NCBI GenBank assembly: GCA_033398695.1
Contig: CM065804.1
Coordinates: 124,615,501-124,679,500 of the forward strand
Direction of reading: 5' to 3'
DNA from: Orobanche coerulescens
Taxonomy: Eukaryota > Streptophyta > Magnoliopsida > Lamiales > Orobanchaceae
Length of the DNA: 64,000 nt
Under the pieces are notes generated by a model. That model was not told the DNA's origin. It saw only the letters and a program-made list of their open reading frames with translations, and made no database searches. The stretch's first letter is position 1; every line of letters begins with the position of its first letter. This document shows positions 35,440-47,227 of this stretch, piece after piece. The translations under genes were made by a program, and so were the position numbers.

Positions 35440-36760
35440 GAGCTCCTCTCAAAATAGAGTTTTTCAACTCGACAATCGCCAGACGCACAACCGGTTCTTA
35501 AACCTCAAAAGTCCATCCTCGTGGACCACGAATCCGTGGGCTTTCCCCGAGCCACATCTTCACGAATGCGCAACAATGCCGGGTCCGAACCCCGATTCTC
35601 CCCGATTGCATCCTCGAGATGATGAAATCTCTAACATACAAAGTCGTCCCTCGAACTTGCTGGGCGACCTCGATCTCGGGTCTAAGGAATTCCTGTTGAA
35701 GCTCCTTCTGAACTGTTAAACGAGCAAGCATCTGCTCCTGAACGGACTTACGACTCAAGGCGTCGGTGACAACGTTCGCCTTGCCCGGGTGGTAAAGGAT
35801 CTCGATATCAAAATCTTTGATTAGTTCCAACCACCGTCCCTGTCGCATATTTAACTCCTTGTGAGTAAATATATACTTCAACTCTTGTGATTGGTGAAGA
35901 TCTGACAAGTGATTCCATAAAGGTAATGACATAAGGATAATGACGCCAAATCTTCAGCGAACACCACGGCCGCTAGCTCCAGTGTCGTGGGTTGGATAAT
36001 TAACCGCTAATCCGAGGAAAATTGGATTTACTTAATATCTTTCGGAGGTTGCCAATCTCGGATTGTCTCCGACTTCGAGGGTCGACACGAACTCGCTGGG
36101 ACGAAATTACATGCCCGAGAAAGTCACTTCGGACCTCCAGAACTCACATTTGGAAAACTTTCCATAAAGTTGCTCTCGTCTCAACACGTCGAGAACCTGA
36201 AGAAAATGAACCTCGTGTTCCTCTCGGCTAAGAGAATAAATCAAAATGTCGTCGATGAAGACAACAACAACTGATCTAAAAAGTCGATGAAAACCCGATT
36301 CATTAACTCCATGAATACCACAGGTGCAATAGTTAGCCCGAACGGCATAACTACGAGCTCATAATGACCATAGCGTGTATGAAACGCTGTCCTCGCGATA
36401 TCCGACTCTCGAATCCGCAACTGGTGATATCCAGATCTTAAGTCGATCTTGGAAAATACTGAAACTCCCTGAAGTTGATCTAAAAGATCATCAATACGAA
36501 GTAAAGGATACTACTCTTGATCATCGCCCTGTTCAACTCTTGGTAATTAATACACACACGAGACGAGCCATCCTTCTCCTTGACAGATCACACTGGTGCT
36601 CCTCACGGGGACGCAATCGGTCGGAGATGACCTTTCTCGAACTACTCCTCAAGTTGAATCTTCAACTCATGCATTCTAGTCGGGGCCATCCGATACGGTG
36701 CCTTCGATAAAGGGGACGTACCGGCTCCAACTCACTCCTGAATTCCCTTACTCTATGTGA
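35440..36760 (-). pseudogene. Gypsy-G RT and RNase H remnant
   Basis: RNase H end with [19 protein letters not shown] and [17 protein letters not shown] at about 35880-35740. The RT palm segment is colinear with Gypsy-H 43800-44850 but is interrupted by many 1-2 base indels, for example around 36270-36300 (the catalytic DD region) and 36430-36560. Compared with Gypsy-H, changes fall mostly at CTG/CAG sites (AATCCAGGGGC versus AATCCGTGGGC). No uninterrupted RT can be read. Confidence 0.8.
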
Positions 36761-36817
36761 AGGCAACCAGATAACTCGTCTGGAAATACATCGTCAACCG
36801 ATGACAATGATACTACG

Positions 36818-37065
36818 AATGATTGAACATTTCGATTGCCCTAGAATGGTCAATCGATAAAAAGAGATACCAATAATGATTGAACAACTCGATTGCCTTA
36901 GAAAGGTCAATCGATGAAGATGATATAATGAATGTTTGAATGACTCGATTGTCTTAGAAAAGCCAATCGATGGAAATGATACAAGGAATGATTGAATAAC
37001 TCGATTGCCTTAGAAAGGCCAATCGATGAAAATGATACAAAGAATGATTGAATAGTTCGATTGTG
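36818..37065. repeat. 56-57 bp tandem repeat, about 4.4 copies, in Gypsy-G
   Basis: Units begin AATGATTGAA or variants at 36818, 36875, 36931, 36987 and 37043. They contain CTCGATTGCCTTAGAAAGG and CAATCGATGAAAATGATA. It lies between protease and RT, where Gypsy-H has a short non-repetitive linker (about 44890-44990). Confidence 0.92.
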
Positions 37066-37445
37066 GAATTTCTCTGCTTCCGCCATAATAGAAATTCTCT
37101 CGAACAACGGGATTACTTCCCTGAAGCACACATTCGACAACCAACGACGGAAAGATAGCGACCAAACGCTAACAAATACTGAGGATAGTATCAAGACGGT
37201 TAGACCAACTAATACCGAAATTACATCGTCCTCAGATAAATTCACCACGATTAGATCCATCAACCAATCGCGGTCATTAAGCTAATTCGGTATGATTCCG
37301 AAAATTCTTCCATCGTCAGGTAGACCGATGGTATGATGTCTACAAGCAATAGGACTATCCCGAAATAAGTCTATTCAAGCATGATTCGAAAATGAATGAA
37401 TGCGGTGTACCAAAGATCAAAAGGTACACACAAGTTGAAATAAAA
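37066..37445 (-). pseudogene. Gypsy-G protease-region remnant
   Basis: The minus strand reads LIVVNLSEDDVISVLVGLT at about 37260-37205, corresponding to [19 protein letters not shown] of Gypsy-H. The DTGASHSF catalytic box of Gypsy-H is not cleanly readable here. Confidence 0.65.
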
Positions 37446-38198
37446 TTACGAGTATACCAAATCGTTTCGACCACCGGATCGTCGATCCTCCTCATCATAT
37501 GAATCGGGACTTGTCGGTCCCGAACCGGACGCTCCTGTCTCGATAAATACGAGCTCCAACTCTATTTGCTTCCATTGTCTTAAACGACGATGACAAAGCG
37601 CCCGATTCTCAAACGCCGGTTGCTTCGGGCTCGAGATGCCACGAGTCGACTTGAGTCCTTTCGCAAAAACGGGCCTTATGCCCAAAATTCCCACAATTAT
37701 AGCACGTGATAGACGGTTTCGTACACTCGGTGCTGAAATGACCCGCTGCCCACAATTGAAACAGGTGACGACCGAACTGGCCGCTCGGGAATGAGATCCC
37801 GCACGATTATGCGCCGTAGAAGGTCGCTCAGAAACGATAGGGCTCACACGAGGCTTCTTGAAGGTTGACTGACCGCCTTTGGGTTGATTACGCTTCGTTG
37901 ATCTCCTGTTGACATATGCAGGTTGCTGCTCAGCAATTTCCTTAGCAGTTGGCTCGTACGGGAGAGTTCTCTCGATTAATCCGGTCAGAGTGGCGCAATG
38001 ATGATTGAGCAACTGCACATGGGTCATCATGGCCTGCATAAAAGTGAGTGGATCAACCCGAACATCTTCTGATCGAGCCGAGTCCTGGGCACGATTTCCC
38101 GGCAGCGAGTGATTATTTCTCGGATTTCGGTCCGCACCGCGGCCTCTCCCCGTGCATCCCCTGACAGCTCTCTCCATACTGAAGTAGGAAGGTCGCAT
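37446..38198 (-). pseudogene. Gypsy-G gag, capsid-deleted
   Basis: A 250-codon frame. It begins with an Arg/Gly-rich N-terminus (MERAVRGCTGRGRGADRNPR) as in Gypsy-H. After MQAMMTHVQ it jumps directly to LLNHHCATLTGLIERTLPYE, which in Gypsy-H follows the capsid block (about 46480-46000). Roughly 500 bp, including the whole Retrotrans_gag domain, are therefore absent. The zinc knuckle starts CFNCGQ but then shifts frame (RVISAPS), where a one-base change would read GHFSTEC. Gag without capsid cannot build a particle, so G would need a helper. Confidence 0.8.
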
Positions 38199-38711
38199 AA
38201 TGATTATATTACCCGCATGATTAGCACGTTATGATTATGTCATGAGATGATGAAAATGAGTATACATGCTCTAACTTAATGATTATATGAATGATTTATC
38301 AAGTTACATGATTATCTCGATGAAATTCTTGAAATGATTATCTTGAATAACTTAACAAGATTGATAATATGATCATCCGTTGACAACTGAGTAATGAAAT
38401 GACTTGAGTAATTAATGAGTTAACATGATCGTCCTGATTATTAACTGAGTAATGAAATGAATTAAGTGATTAAGGAGTTAACATGAGTGTCCTAATCACG
38501 ATGAATGATGATGTTTGAGGATTGTTAATTGATGAATGATGAATGAATGACTATTGCCGTAAATTATACCATGGCGTTAGAAATCTTACGCTTCTTCCTG
38601 CGATTGGCTCGGCATTTGCACAGTCACACGTGACGCGAAAGTCCAATGATACTAGTCCGATGACGATGATTTCAAATAAGACATGACTCGGAAGGTAGTA
38701 TTCAAAACCAC
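38199..38711 (-). mobile_element. Gypsy-G leader
   Basis: Non-coding AT-rich region between PBS and gag, with ATGATTATC and GAATGATGA-rich simple sequence. It is colinear with the Gypsy-H leader at 46732-47211. Confidence 0.7.
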
Positions 38712-38723
38712 GCTCCGATACCA
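38712..38723 (-). promoter_or_regulatory. Primer-binding site, Gypsy-G
   Basis: TGGTATCGGAGC on the minus strand, 3 bp from the 5' LTR end. Confidence 0.88.
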
Positions 38724-38726
38724 ACT

Positions 38727-41047
38727 CGTAACACCCCAAACTCGGCGGATATTACAAAGGCCGTAGATCCCCAACCAGGACCTACCGTGCAAATGAAAAT
38801 GAATGAATTACACAAGATAAATGTAGTACCGAACTACATTACAACAATAATTACTCCGATGAGGAGTTTAGTTACAACATACCAGACAATACTGAATACT
38901 AGTGTATTTTATATGAAGATAAAATACACAACACCGAATGAAACGGAGTATCCAAATGAAAATCTCAGCGGAAAATAAAGGACAATAATATGAATAATCG
39001 AAAGATCGGGGCCCCTACTAGTATCACTAGGACTCCTCGACATCAACATGCTATTCCCGTGCGTTTGCCTTGCCATGACCTGAAAACAAAATCCCCAAAC
39101 GGGTCGCCATAAAGAACAACAATCCTCAAGGGTTGAAAAATACACAATCATGATTTAACCAAGTTAAGAAATATTCTTAGTTATGAATTACGCTGAAGAG
39201 GAGTATCATAGTACGCCCGTAATGTTCTGTGCAAGTGTACAACACCTGTCCGTGTACCTAATTAGTCTCACGAGACAATATGACCCGTGTGCACGGCCTA
39301 ATGTATCGGTGAACCCAATACAATAACCATCGTGTGCCCGACTAAAAATTCCACACAGACACACCCGGCCACCCAATATGAACCTGAAGGTCACATGAAC
39401 GAGAATGACCATAATGAATATCAATGAATAATAATTAGACAAGGCCAAGAATGCCACACAGAGATGAGAGTAATAATGAAATGAATGATAGATCAACGAA
39501 AAGATATGAAACGAAGTTCATTATGAAATAAGTGATTAATTGACAATAACAAGTTTTAATATGATTAATACAATGATGAATGAGTTATGATTATGAGTGA
39601 TCAACAACAAAAGGTATGAATATCCTTTTAACCGAGTAAGAATTAACTTACTCAACACCGATGAAGAATGTCCGTCCACGAACAACGTCCTAAATGAAGT
39701 GTCGGTCGCACGAACAACCTTAATTCAATACAATTACCGACAATCCGATCAATATACGAATTAAACACGAATATAACGAACTTAAAACGTCGATACGATA
39801 AAACTAAGTCCATTGAGGTATTGAAACAAACACGTTGCGTCCAAACTCCGATTGTTTACAATCAAACTTCAATATACCAATATCAAATCCCCCAAGAAGT
39901 GTTTCAAACCAATAAAACATTTCCAATACGATCAATAATCCGTTATGAATATCCAAAAATGTGATTATAACAACAATTAGTCGAAAATCCCCAATTCCAA
40001 CTCGATTTACAAGGTGTTCTTGAATAATCCCTCAATAATCCAATGAATCCTTATACAAACTCATAATCATATACATATCCCTTCATATATCATGATTATA
40101 ACGTCCAAAACATCCTATTTCAACACAAAATCGAAGTCCAAAGTGTTGAAGGAATTACCTCTTGATGATCCAAGTGCTTTAATCCAAGAATACGCGTTAG
40201 ATTGATTATCCGGCTTCACGATCGAAAGGAGATGAAGATAATCAATCACACATATGATTTGTGAAGGAAAAAACTTCCCTAAAGCTTCCTCTATCGGTTG
40301 CAAGTGTTAAATATGTGAAAGGATTGGAAGATATGCTGTAAAAAACGAATTTAAGGAGTTGATCGTCACGCCGGACACGGCCCGCGGCCGATCGGCACGG
40401 TCGTGTCGCATACCGGCCGACAGGTTGGCCGACAAGGACTCGACCGTGTCCCGCTTGACACGGTCGCGGCGCGGAGGGCCTCCCGACAGATGACTCCGTC
40501 CGACGGCTGACTCGGCATGACTCGACCGTGCTGTGCGACACGGCCGGGCGTGGCCGGGCGATGGTCTGGCTTATCCGGAAGGGTTCGACTCGGCCATGCC
40601 GCATTTACACGGTCGGGTCCTGAGGCGAACGCTTCGGCACTTTCCGGACGAGTACGGCACGGGCCGTGTCGGACGACACGGCCGAGTTCGTTCGGCAGTG
40701 ATCGGCCAATGAGCGGTTGAGCTAAAACGACCATAACTCTCTCGTCCGGACTCCGATTGACTCACCGTTTGAACCATTGGAAAGCTAATTCGATGCTCTA
40801 TAATATTGCAAAGATTTAGAATTTTTGGACTTACCAAAAATTAATGGTGATCTAACAAAGTCGAACTCAAATGAGGAAAGTTGAAACAATGAACAATAAC
40901 GATACACAACTCGAAGTTTTTCCGAACGGTGAACACGGTGAATGAACATGATTGATGAATGATTATAATTGAGTGAAAATCCACTGAGTGACAATCACCG
41001 AATGAAATTACTGAATGATAATGACTGAATTACAACCGGGTATTACA
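38727..41047 (-). mobile_element. Gypsy-G 5' LTR
   Basis: It starts TGTAATACCCGG at 41047 on the minus strand. Its end at 38727 reads GTTACG instead of GTTACA. It contains the GACACGG array at 40374-40690. Confidence 0.92.
40374..40690 (-). repeat. U3 GACACGG/CCGTGTC array (Gypsy-G 5' LTR)
   Basis: Same motif family as 33519-33822, with small indels between the copies. Confidence 0.8.
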
Positions 41048-41075
41048 AATATCGTATATACGATCGCAAGACCTC

Positions 41076-41087
41076 GCTCCGATACCA
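41076..41087 (-). promoter_or_regulatory. Primer-binding site, Copia-F
   Basis: TGGTATCGGAGC on the minus strand, one base from the 5' LTR. The leader sequence on either side of Gypsy-G joins here. Confidence 0.9.
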
Positions 41088-41088
41088 C

Positions 41089-43035
41089 TGTTGGGATTCG
41101 GTGCCTAAAACGAAGGCCCAGCGGAAGCGGTAAAACGAAAATTAATTCGATCCGAATCCCTACGAGGATCGATCGAGCTACGCATATACGAATATAAAAT
41201 AAACAAAGGAAGATACGAAATCATACCCTTGTCGTCCGTTGATTATATGGATTTCCTTCTCTTGAGCTATTCCCCAAATGATCCAAAATGCTCCAAGCCC
41301 TTGGATGATCCAACGCCGAAAAAACCGCGTCTCTACTTGTCACGCGCCGGAGAAACGAACGGAATGACAACACTCGATTAACCTCTAAGGTTACGGCTAG
41401 AATCAAGTGATGAAGCTTTGATTATAACACTCTAAGTGTTTTAATTTATATCTCTCAATATATCTTTAATTTTCTCCAAGAACAATTAAGATGATATGAA
41501 GAAGATGATGAAGACAATAGAGAAAATGGTTTTTCTCTCTCTCTCTCTAACTCACTCTCACGTCTGGAATGGGTTGGTCAAAAGAAAGATGTCTTCATCC
41601 CTTTTATTCAACTCCCACTACTAGCAACAACTCATGCATGTGGGAATCTAACCCCACCTCCACCATTATCATACAATAAAGAATGGAGACATAAGTCCAA
41701 AATGAAGGTGGCTAGAAATGGGGGGCCCATGGAGAAACGGATGAGTTTGGTTCGTTTCGGACTCCCGAGAGTCCAAACAGATAAATTCCAATTCCGTTCC
41801 GATGTATTTGTATAGTTTAATTAATCCAATTAATTTCATCATATCAAATACAAAATAATATAATTAATTTCTCCAAGAAATAATTATATACATGAATTAA
41901 ATTAATCATCCAAGAATTTATTTAATTCATTAGGCCGTAAATCAATTTATCCAATAAATCGATTTAAACATCCAATGTTCCAAAATTAGATATCCAATAT
42001 CTAATATTCATAATGAGAGAATTAGCTTGAATCATTCCATCGTCAATCCTATTGCGCGACTTCGGTAGGTCCGTCTCATCGGAATGGGAGGAACCATAGA
42101 GTAGTAGCACCACCTAGCCACTGGCGGCCTACACTGCACTTAATCGAGAACGAATGATTGGGATCATTCAAGAACCATTCTGTCGTGAATACCAAGATAC
42201 GTATAAACCTTTCTTTCAAATGTCCCGATCAAGTTATAGAGTCACGATCACCAAACCCTATCTGTACTTGGCGCTATGCATGCGTTAATGCAAATCGAGA
42301 TCATTGAGCTATGGTGTATCTAATACAACTAGCTCCAATGCTTTGGCCAAAGACTTATGATCTCATCTGCCAATAACCGCATAGGACATATAACCCGCTC
42401 ACTAACGGGAGAAAGAATTCTATCTTGGTATTCAGTAGGACCTGCTACTTGCCCGTCAAGATGCACGTCGAGGTTGACCCCGCCTTCCGGTTTACAGGGT
42501 CGAACTACTCTAATGAAAATCTTGACGTCACAAGCACATCCCTACTAAATCCTCAAGTCGAAGGTTCACGAATACCTATCACAACCTTTCGATTCCGTCA
42601 TTGACTGTCCCGGAGTGAAATCCGTGTGACGAATCGAGGGTGAGTCGGTTCGAGTATACTAATCCAATTAGCATACCTATAACGTGTGCTCCCACTAACC
42701 ATTAGTGTTCGACAGGCACTCTTCATGTCAAAGAACACGTCATACAAGTCTTCACATAAACTTAACGCCCAGTCAAGTTTCATCGACTTGCGAACGATTA
42801 AGTATTTGAGCTATAACCTTTCCAGTGCCGACCCCCTTATCCAATAAGGAGTGGAACGTTTTGCTCTCAAATACACGGACTAGTTTCTATATGTTTATTT
42901 ACGAGTTAGGAATGCCAGTAACTACCAGTAAATAAAGAAACATTCATTTGCCTTATATAAATGGTTTACATAATTACAAGTACAATGCCCTCACTCAACA
43001 ACCTCTGAGTGGCATTCGAGGGCATACTCCTAACA
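41089..43035 (-). mobile_element. Copia-F 5' LTR
   Basis: 1947 bp, TGTTAGGAG...CCCAACA on the minus strand. Its CAG/CTG sites agree with those of Copia-J more often than the 3' LTR does. Confidence 0.93.
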
Positions 43036-45487
43036 TTCATGACACGACGACTCGTTGGCAAACTCGTGATGAAATCCATAGAAATTTCTTCCCACTTCCA
43101 TTCGGGAATAGGAAGAGGTTTCAGCATACCCGCCGGTCGCTGATGTTCAATCTTAACTTGTTGACAGGTTAAGCATCTCGAAACAAATTCTGCGACTTCT
43201 CGCTTCATATTACTCCACCAATAATTTTGTTTCAAGTCCTTGTACATCTTGCTAGACCCCGGGTGAATAGAATAAGGGGTAGCATGAGTTTCTTTCAAAA
43301 TTGAGTTTTTCAACTCGTCATTCACCGGTACGCACAACCGATTCTTAAATCTCAAAAGTCCATCCTCGTGGACCACGAATCCAGGGGCTTTCCCCTGAGC
43401 CACATCCTCACGGATGCGCAACAATGACGGGTCCGAATCCTGATTCTCTCTGATTGCCTCCTCAAGTGACGATGAGATCTCCAACATACAAAGTTGTCCC
43501 TGAACTCGCTGAAGCCAGACCTCGATCTCGGGTCTAAGGAATTCCTGCTGAAGCTCCTTCTGAACTTTTAAACGGGCAAGCATCTTCTCCTGAACGGACT
43601 TACGACTCAAGGCGTCGGCGACAACATTCGCCTTACCCGGGTGGTAAAGGATCTCGATATCATAATCTTTGATTAATTCCAACCACCGTCTATGTCGCAT
43701 ATTTAACTCCTTCTGAGTAAATATATACTTTAAACTCTTATGATCGGTGAATATCTGACAGGTGACGCCAGATTTTCAAAGCGAACACTACAGCTGCTAG
43801 CTCCAGGTCGTGGGTCGGATAATTAACCTCGTAAGGTCTCAATTGCCGTGAAGCATAGGCAATAACCTTTCCATTCTGCATGAGCACACATCCGAGACCC
43901 TGCCCGGACGCATCACTATAAACCACAAATCCTTCCGTCCCCTGCGGCAAGGAAAGTACAAGTGATGACATTAACCGGCTCTTGAGTTCCTCAAAACTCC
44001 GTTGACACACGTCGGACCACGTGTATTTCTTATCCTTCCGTAAAAGGTTCGTCAAGGATTGATCAATTCTAGAAAATCCCTCCACAAATCGCCGATAATA
44101 ACCCACTAATCCGAGGAAACTTCGGATTTCCTTAACATTCTTCGGAGGTATCCAATCTCGAATAGCCTCCGTCTTCTGAGGATCGACACGAACTCCGTCT
44201 GATGAAATTACGTGTCCAAGAAACGTCACTTCGGACATCCAGAACTCACATTTGGAAAACTTCCCATAAAGTTGTTCTCGTCTCAACACGTCGAGCACTT
44301 GATGAAGGTGAAACTCGTGTTCCTCTCGGTCACGAGAATAAATCAAAATGTCATCGATGAAGACAACAACAAACTGATCCAAAAAGTCGATGAAAACCCG
44401 ATTTATTAACTCCATGAATACCGCAGGTGCATTAGTCAATCCAAACGGCATAACCACAAACTCATAATGACCATAGCGTGTTCGAAACGCCGTCCTCGTG
44501 ATATCCGACTCTCGAATCCGCAACTGATGATCCAGATCTTAAGTCGATCTTGGAAAATACTGAACCTCCCTGAAGTTGATCTAAGAGATCATCAATACGG
44601 GGTAAGGGATACTTATACTTGATTGTCACCCTATTCAACTCCCGATAATCAATACACAAGCAAAAAGAACCATCCTTCTTCTTGACAAATAACACTGGTG
44701 CTCCCCACGGGGACGCACTCGGTCGAATATAACCCTTCTCGAACAACTCCTCAAGTTGGTTCTTTAATTCCTGCATTTCGGTCGGGGCCATCCGGTACGG
44801 TGCCTTCGATATCGGGGACGTACCGAGATCCAACTCAATCGTGAATTCCACATCCCTCTGTGGAGGCAAACCAGGTAACTCGTCTGGGAAAACATCGGCA
44901 TATTCCCTCACTACCGGAATGTCCATCAACATTACTGATGATTTCTCGGTTTTGGTCATATAGCACCAATAACCAACACACCCCTGATTGAGTAATCTCA
45001 CTGCTTTCATAAAATTAATGACCTTACCAGAACAGCGGGGATTACCTCCCTGAAACACACATTCAACCCCATCGTCTGAAATGATAGTGACCATACGCTT
45101 ACGGACACTAATGATGGCATCATGGTGATCCATCCAATCAATACCCAAGATGACGTCGTCTCTCGGCAAATCTACTACGATTAGGTCCGCTGGCCATACA
45201 CGACCATGAAACTGAATCGGATAATTCTGAATCTCACGATTACCGATAATTCGTCTACCATCAGGTAGGCCAATGACATAAGGCTCACAACTAGTAGCAC
45301 TACCCAGACGTAGTCTACTCAAACATGACTCGGAAATGAATGAATGCGATGCACCAGTATCAAAAAGGGTACACACAGGTTGAGATAGAATATCGAGTGT
45401 ACCTGATATCATTCGGGCCTCTGGATCATCGGTCTTCTTCATCTCATAAATTCGGGGCTTGCTAGTCCCAGACCGACGCTCCGTCAC
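43036..45487 (-). pseudogene. Gypsy-H pol: protease, RT, RNase H, integrase N-terminus
   Basis: From the right, protease shows [10 protein letters not shown] near 45365 and [13 protein letters not shown] shows [39 protein letters not shown] (Cys for the usual Arg) and the catalytic [11 protein letters not shown] at about 44350. RNase H shows [16 protein letters not shown] (about 43920) and [15 protein letters not shown]. The integrase zinc domain shows [10 protein letters not shown] and CLTCQQVK (about 43290-43170). Two breaks occur: a 2-base loss at DLRSG|H..QLRIR near 44530, and a short deletion after WRH near 43740. It stops at the Copia-F insertion. Almost complete otherwise. Confidence 0.9.
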
Positions 45488-46731
45488 TGGCTATAGACTC
45501 CACCTTTAGTCGCCTCGCTGCTTTAAACGACGCCGATTGAGTGGCTCGATTCTCGAACGGCCGATCGCTTAGGGGCCACGAGATGACGTCCGAGTAGGTT
45601 TGGAGTCCCTACGGCAAAACGGGCCTTATGCCCGGCAATCCCACAATTATGACATGTGATAGTCTCTGTCTCGGACACTTGGTACCGAGATGACCAAGAT
45701 CCCCGCAGCTAAAACAGTGATGGCCGAACCGCCGCTCGAGACCGAGATTCCGCGGGTTTAGACGTCACAGTCGCTCGTAAAAGCAGAGCCCGCACGAGGT
45801 TTCTTGAAGGTTGTCTCACCGCCTTCGATCGATTATGATTCTTCGATTTCTTGCTAGCACGAAGGTTGCCGCTTAGCAATTTCCTTAGCAGTAAGCTCAT
45901 AAGTGAGAGCTTTCTCAATGAATTCGGCCAACGTGGTGCAATTATGATTAAGCAACTGTAGTCTCATACGGGGTTTCAGCCTCTTGCTGAAATACTTGAT
46001 TTTATCCACCTCTGAATGAATGATGGATTAGGCGAAAGGGAGAAGTTCCTGAAATTTCTCGGCAATGGCGAGAACATCCTCGTCTGCTGAGGGGTTGGGT
46101 GTGAGTAATTCTGACAGCTTGGCCTCTCTGAGTGGGGCCGGATAATACCTCTCCATCATGAGAGTCTTGAACTGATCCCAAGTACATGATCCTTCGGTGG
46201 GCTTCAACGACAACCACCAAGAATGAGCGCTCTTACCCAGATAGTAAGCCGCAACTGAAACTTTGTGTCCTTCGGGACACTCTACCATCGCAAATAGCTT
46301 CTCGAAGTGTTCGAGCCAATGAACAATATCCGTCGGCTCAGATGAGCCCTCGAAGGTGGGTGGTCGCTGGCGAGTGATATCGCCAATGATACTACTTACA
46401 CCCCTCTCTTGCCTCTGAGGTGGCGGCAGAGGAGCCTCATGATTTTGATTGACTGAGTTGTGCATCGTCTCCATAAGTTGTGCCATCTGCGTCATTTGGG
46501 CCATCATGCCCTGCATAAAAGCGAGGGGTCAACCCGAACACCCTCTGACTGAGCTGTGTCCCGGGTACGACTCCCTGATAGTGAATGATCGCGTCCAGGT
46601 GAATGAGTGGCAGCATCGCTGCTCGATGAATTAGCATTATTCCTGGCATTCGCACGTGTGTTCACACGAGTTCTGGGGATTCGGCCCGCTCCACGGCCTC
46701 GTCCTCCACGTCCTCTTCTTGCCCCCTCCAT
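45488..46731 (-). pseudogene. Gypsy-H gag
   Basis: N-terminus Arg/Gly-rich (MEGARRGRGGRGRGAGRIPR, from 46731), then a frame change at about 46505. The capsid domain reads ITRQRPPTFEGSSEPTDIVH, HSWWLSLKPTEGSCTWDQFK and ERYYPAPLREAKLSEL (46400-46100), typical of Retrotrans_gag. After stops near 46020, a basic linker leads to one clear CCHC knuckle, CFSCGDLGHLGTKC, at about 45710-45670, in another frame, and a second, eroded one (HVIIVGLPGI, Cys lost). About three frameshifts separate gag from pol. Confidence 0.85.
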
Positions 46732-47211
46732 ACTGAAGTAGGAAAGTCACATGATGATTATATTTCCCGCATGAATATCACGTTATGATTATGACATGAG
46801 ATGATGAAAATGAGCATACACGCTCTAACACAGTGATTACATGAATGATTAACTGAGGTGACATGATTATCTGATGAAATTATTGAAATGATTATCTTGA
46901 ACAAATTAACAAGATTAATGATATGATCTTCCAGATCCACAACCGAGTAATGAAATGAATTGAGTGATTAATGAGTTAACATGACCGTCCTGGTCAAAAT
47001 GAAAATGATGATTGAGGATTGTTAACTGATGAATTATGAATGAATGATTATTGCCAGGAATTATACCATGGCATTAGAAGTCTTACAGTTCTTTCGGTCT
47101 GATTGGCTCGGCATCTGCACAGGTCACACGTGACGCGAAAGTCCAATGATACTAGTTCGATGACGATGATTTCAAATGAGACATGACTCGGAAGGTAGTA
47201 TTCAAAACCAC
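46732..47211 (-). mobile_element. Gypsy-H leader
   Basis: Non-coding, AT-rich, between the PBS and gag. No other feature seen. Confidence 0.75.
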
Positions 47212-47223
47212 GCTCCGATACCA
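47212..47223 (-). promoter_or_regulatory. Primer-binding site, Gypsy-H
   Basis: TGGTATCGGAGC on the minus strand, 4 bp from the LTR. Confidence 0.9.
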
Positions 47224-47227
47224 ACTC

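Larger units (their letters stand above)
31883..41047 (-). mobile_element. Gypsy-G, Tekay-type chromovirus, nested in the Copia-F leader
   Basis: TSD AATAT is perfect (31878-31882 and 41048-41052). LTRs are 2292 and 2321 bp. Gag to chromodomain remnants are on the minus strand. At 9.2 kb it is the innermost and therefore youngest insertion in the nest, yet its coding frame is the most broken and its gag lacks the capsid block. Confidence 0.93.
24248..43035 (-). mobile_element. Copia-F, nested in Gypsy-H integrase
   Basis: TSD TTCAT is perfect (24243-24247 and 43036-43040). Both LTRs are 1947 bp, starting TGTTAGGAGTATGCCC on the minus strand and ending CGAATCCCAACA. Pol has the Copia order (integrase before RT). 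Without Gypsy-G it is about 9.6 kb. All genes are broken by frameshifts. Confidence 0.93.
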
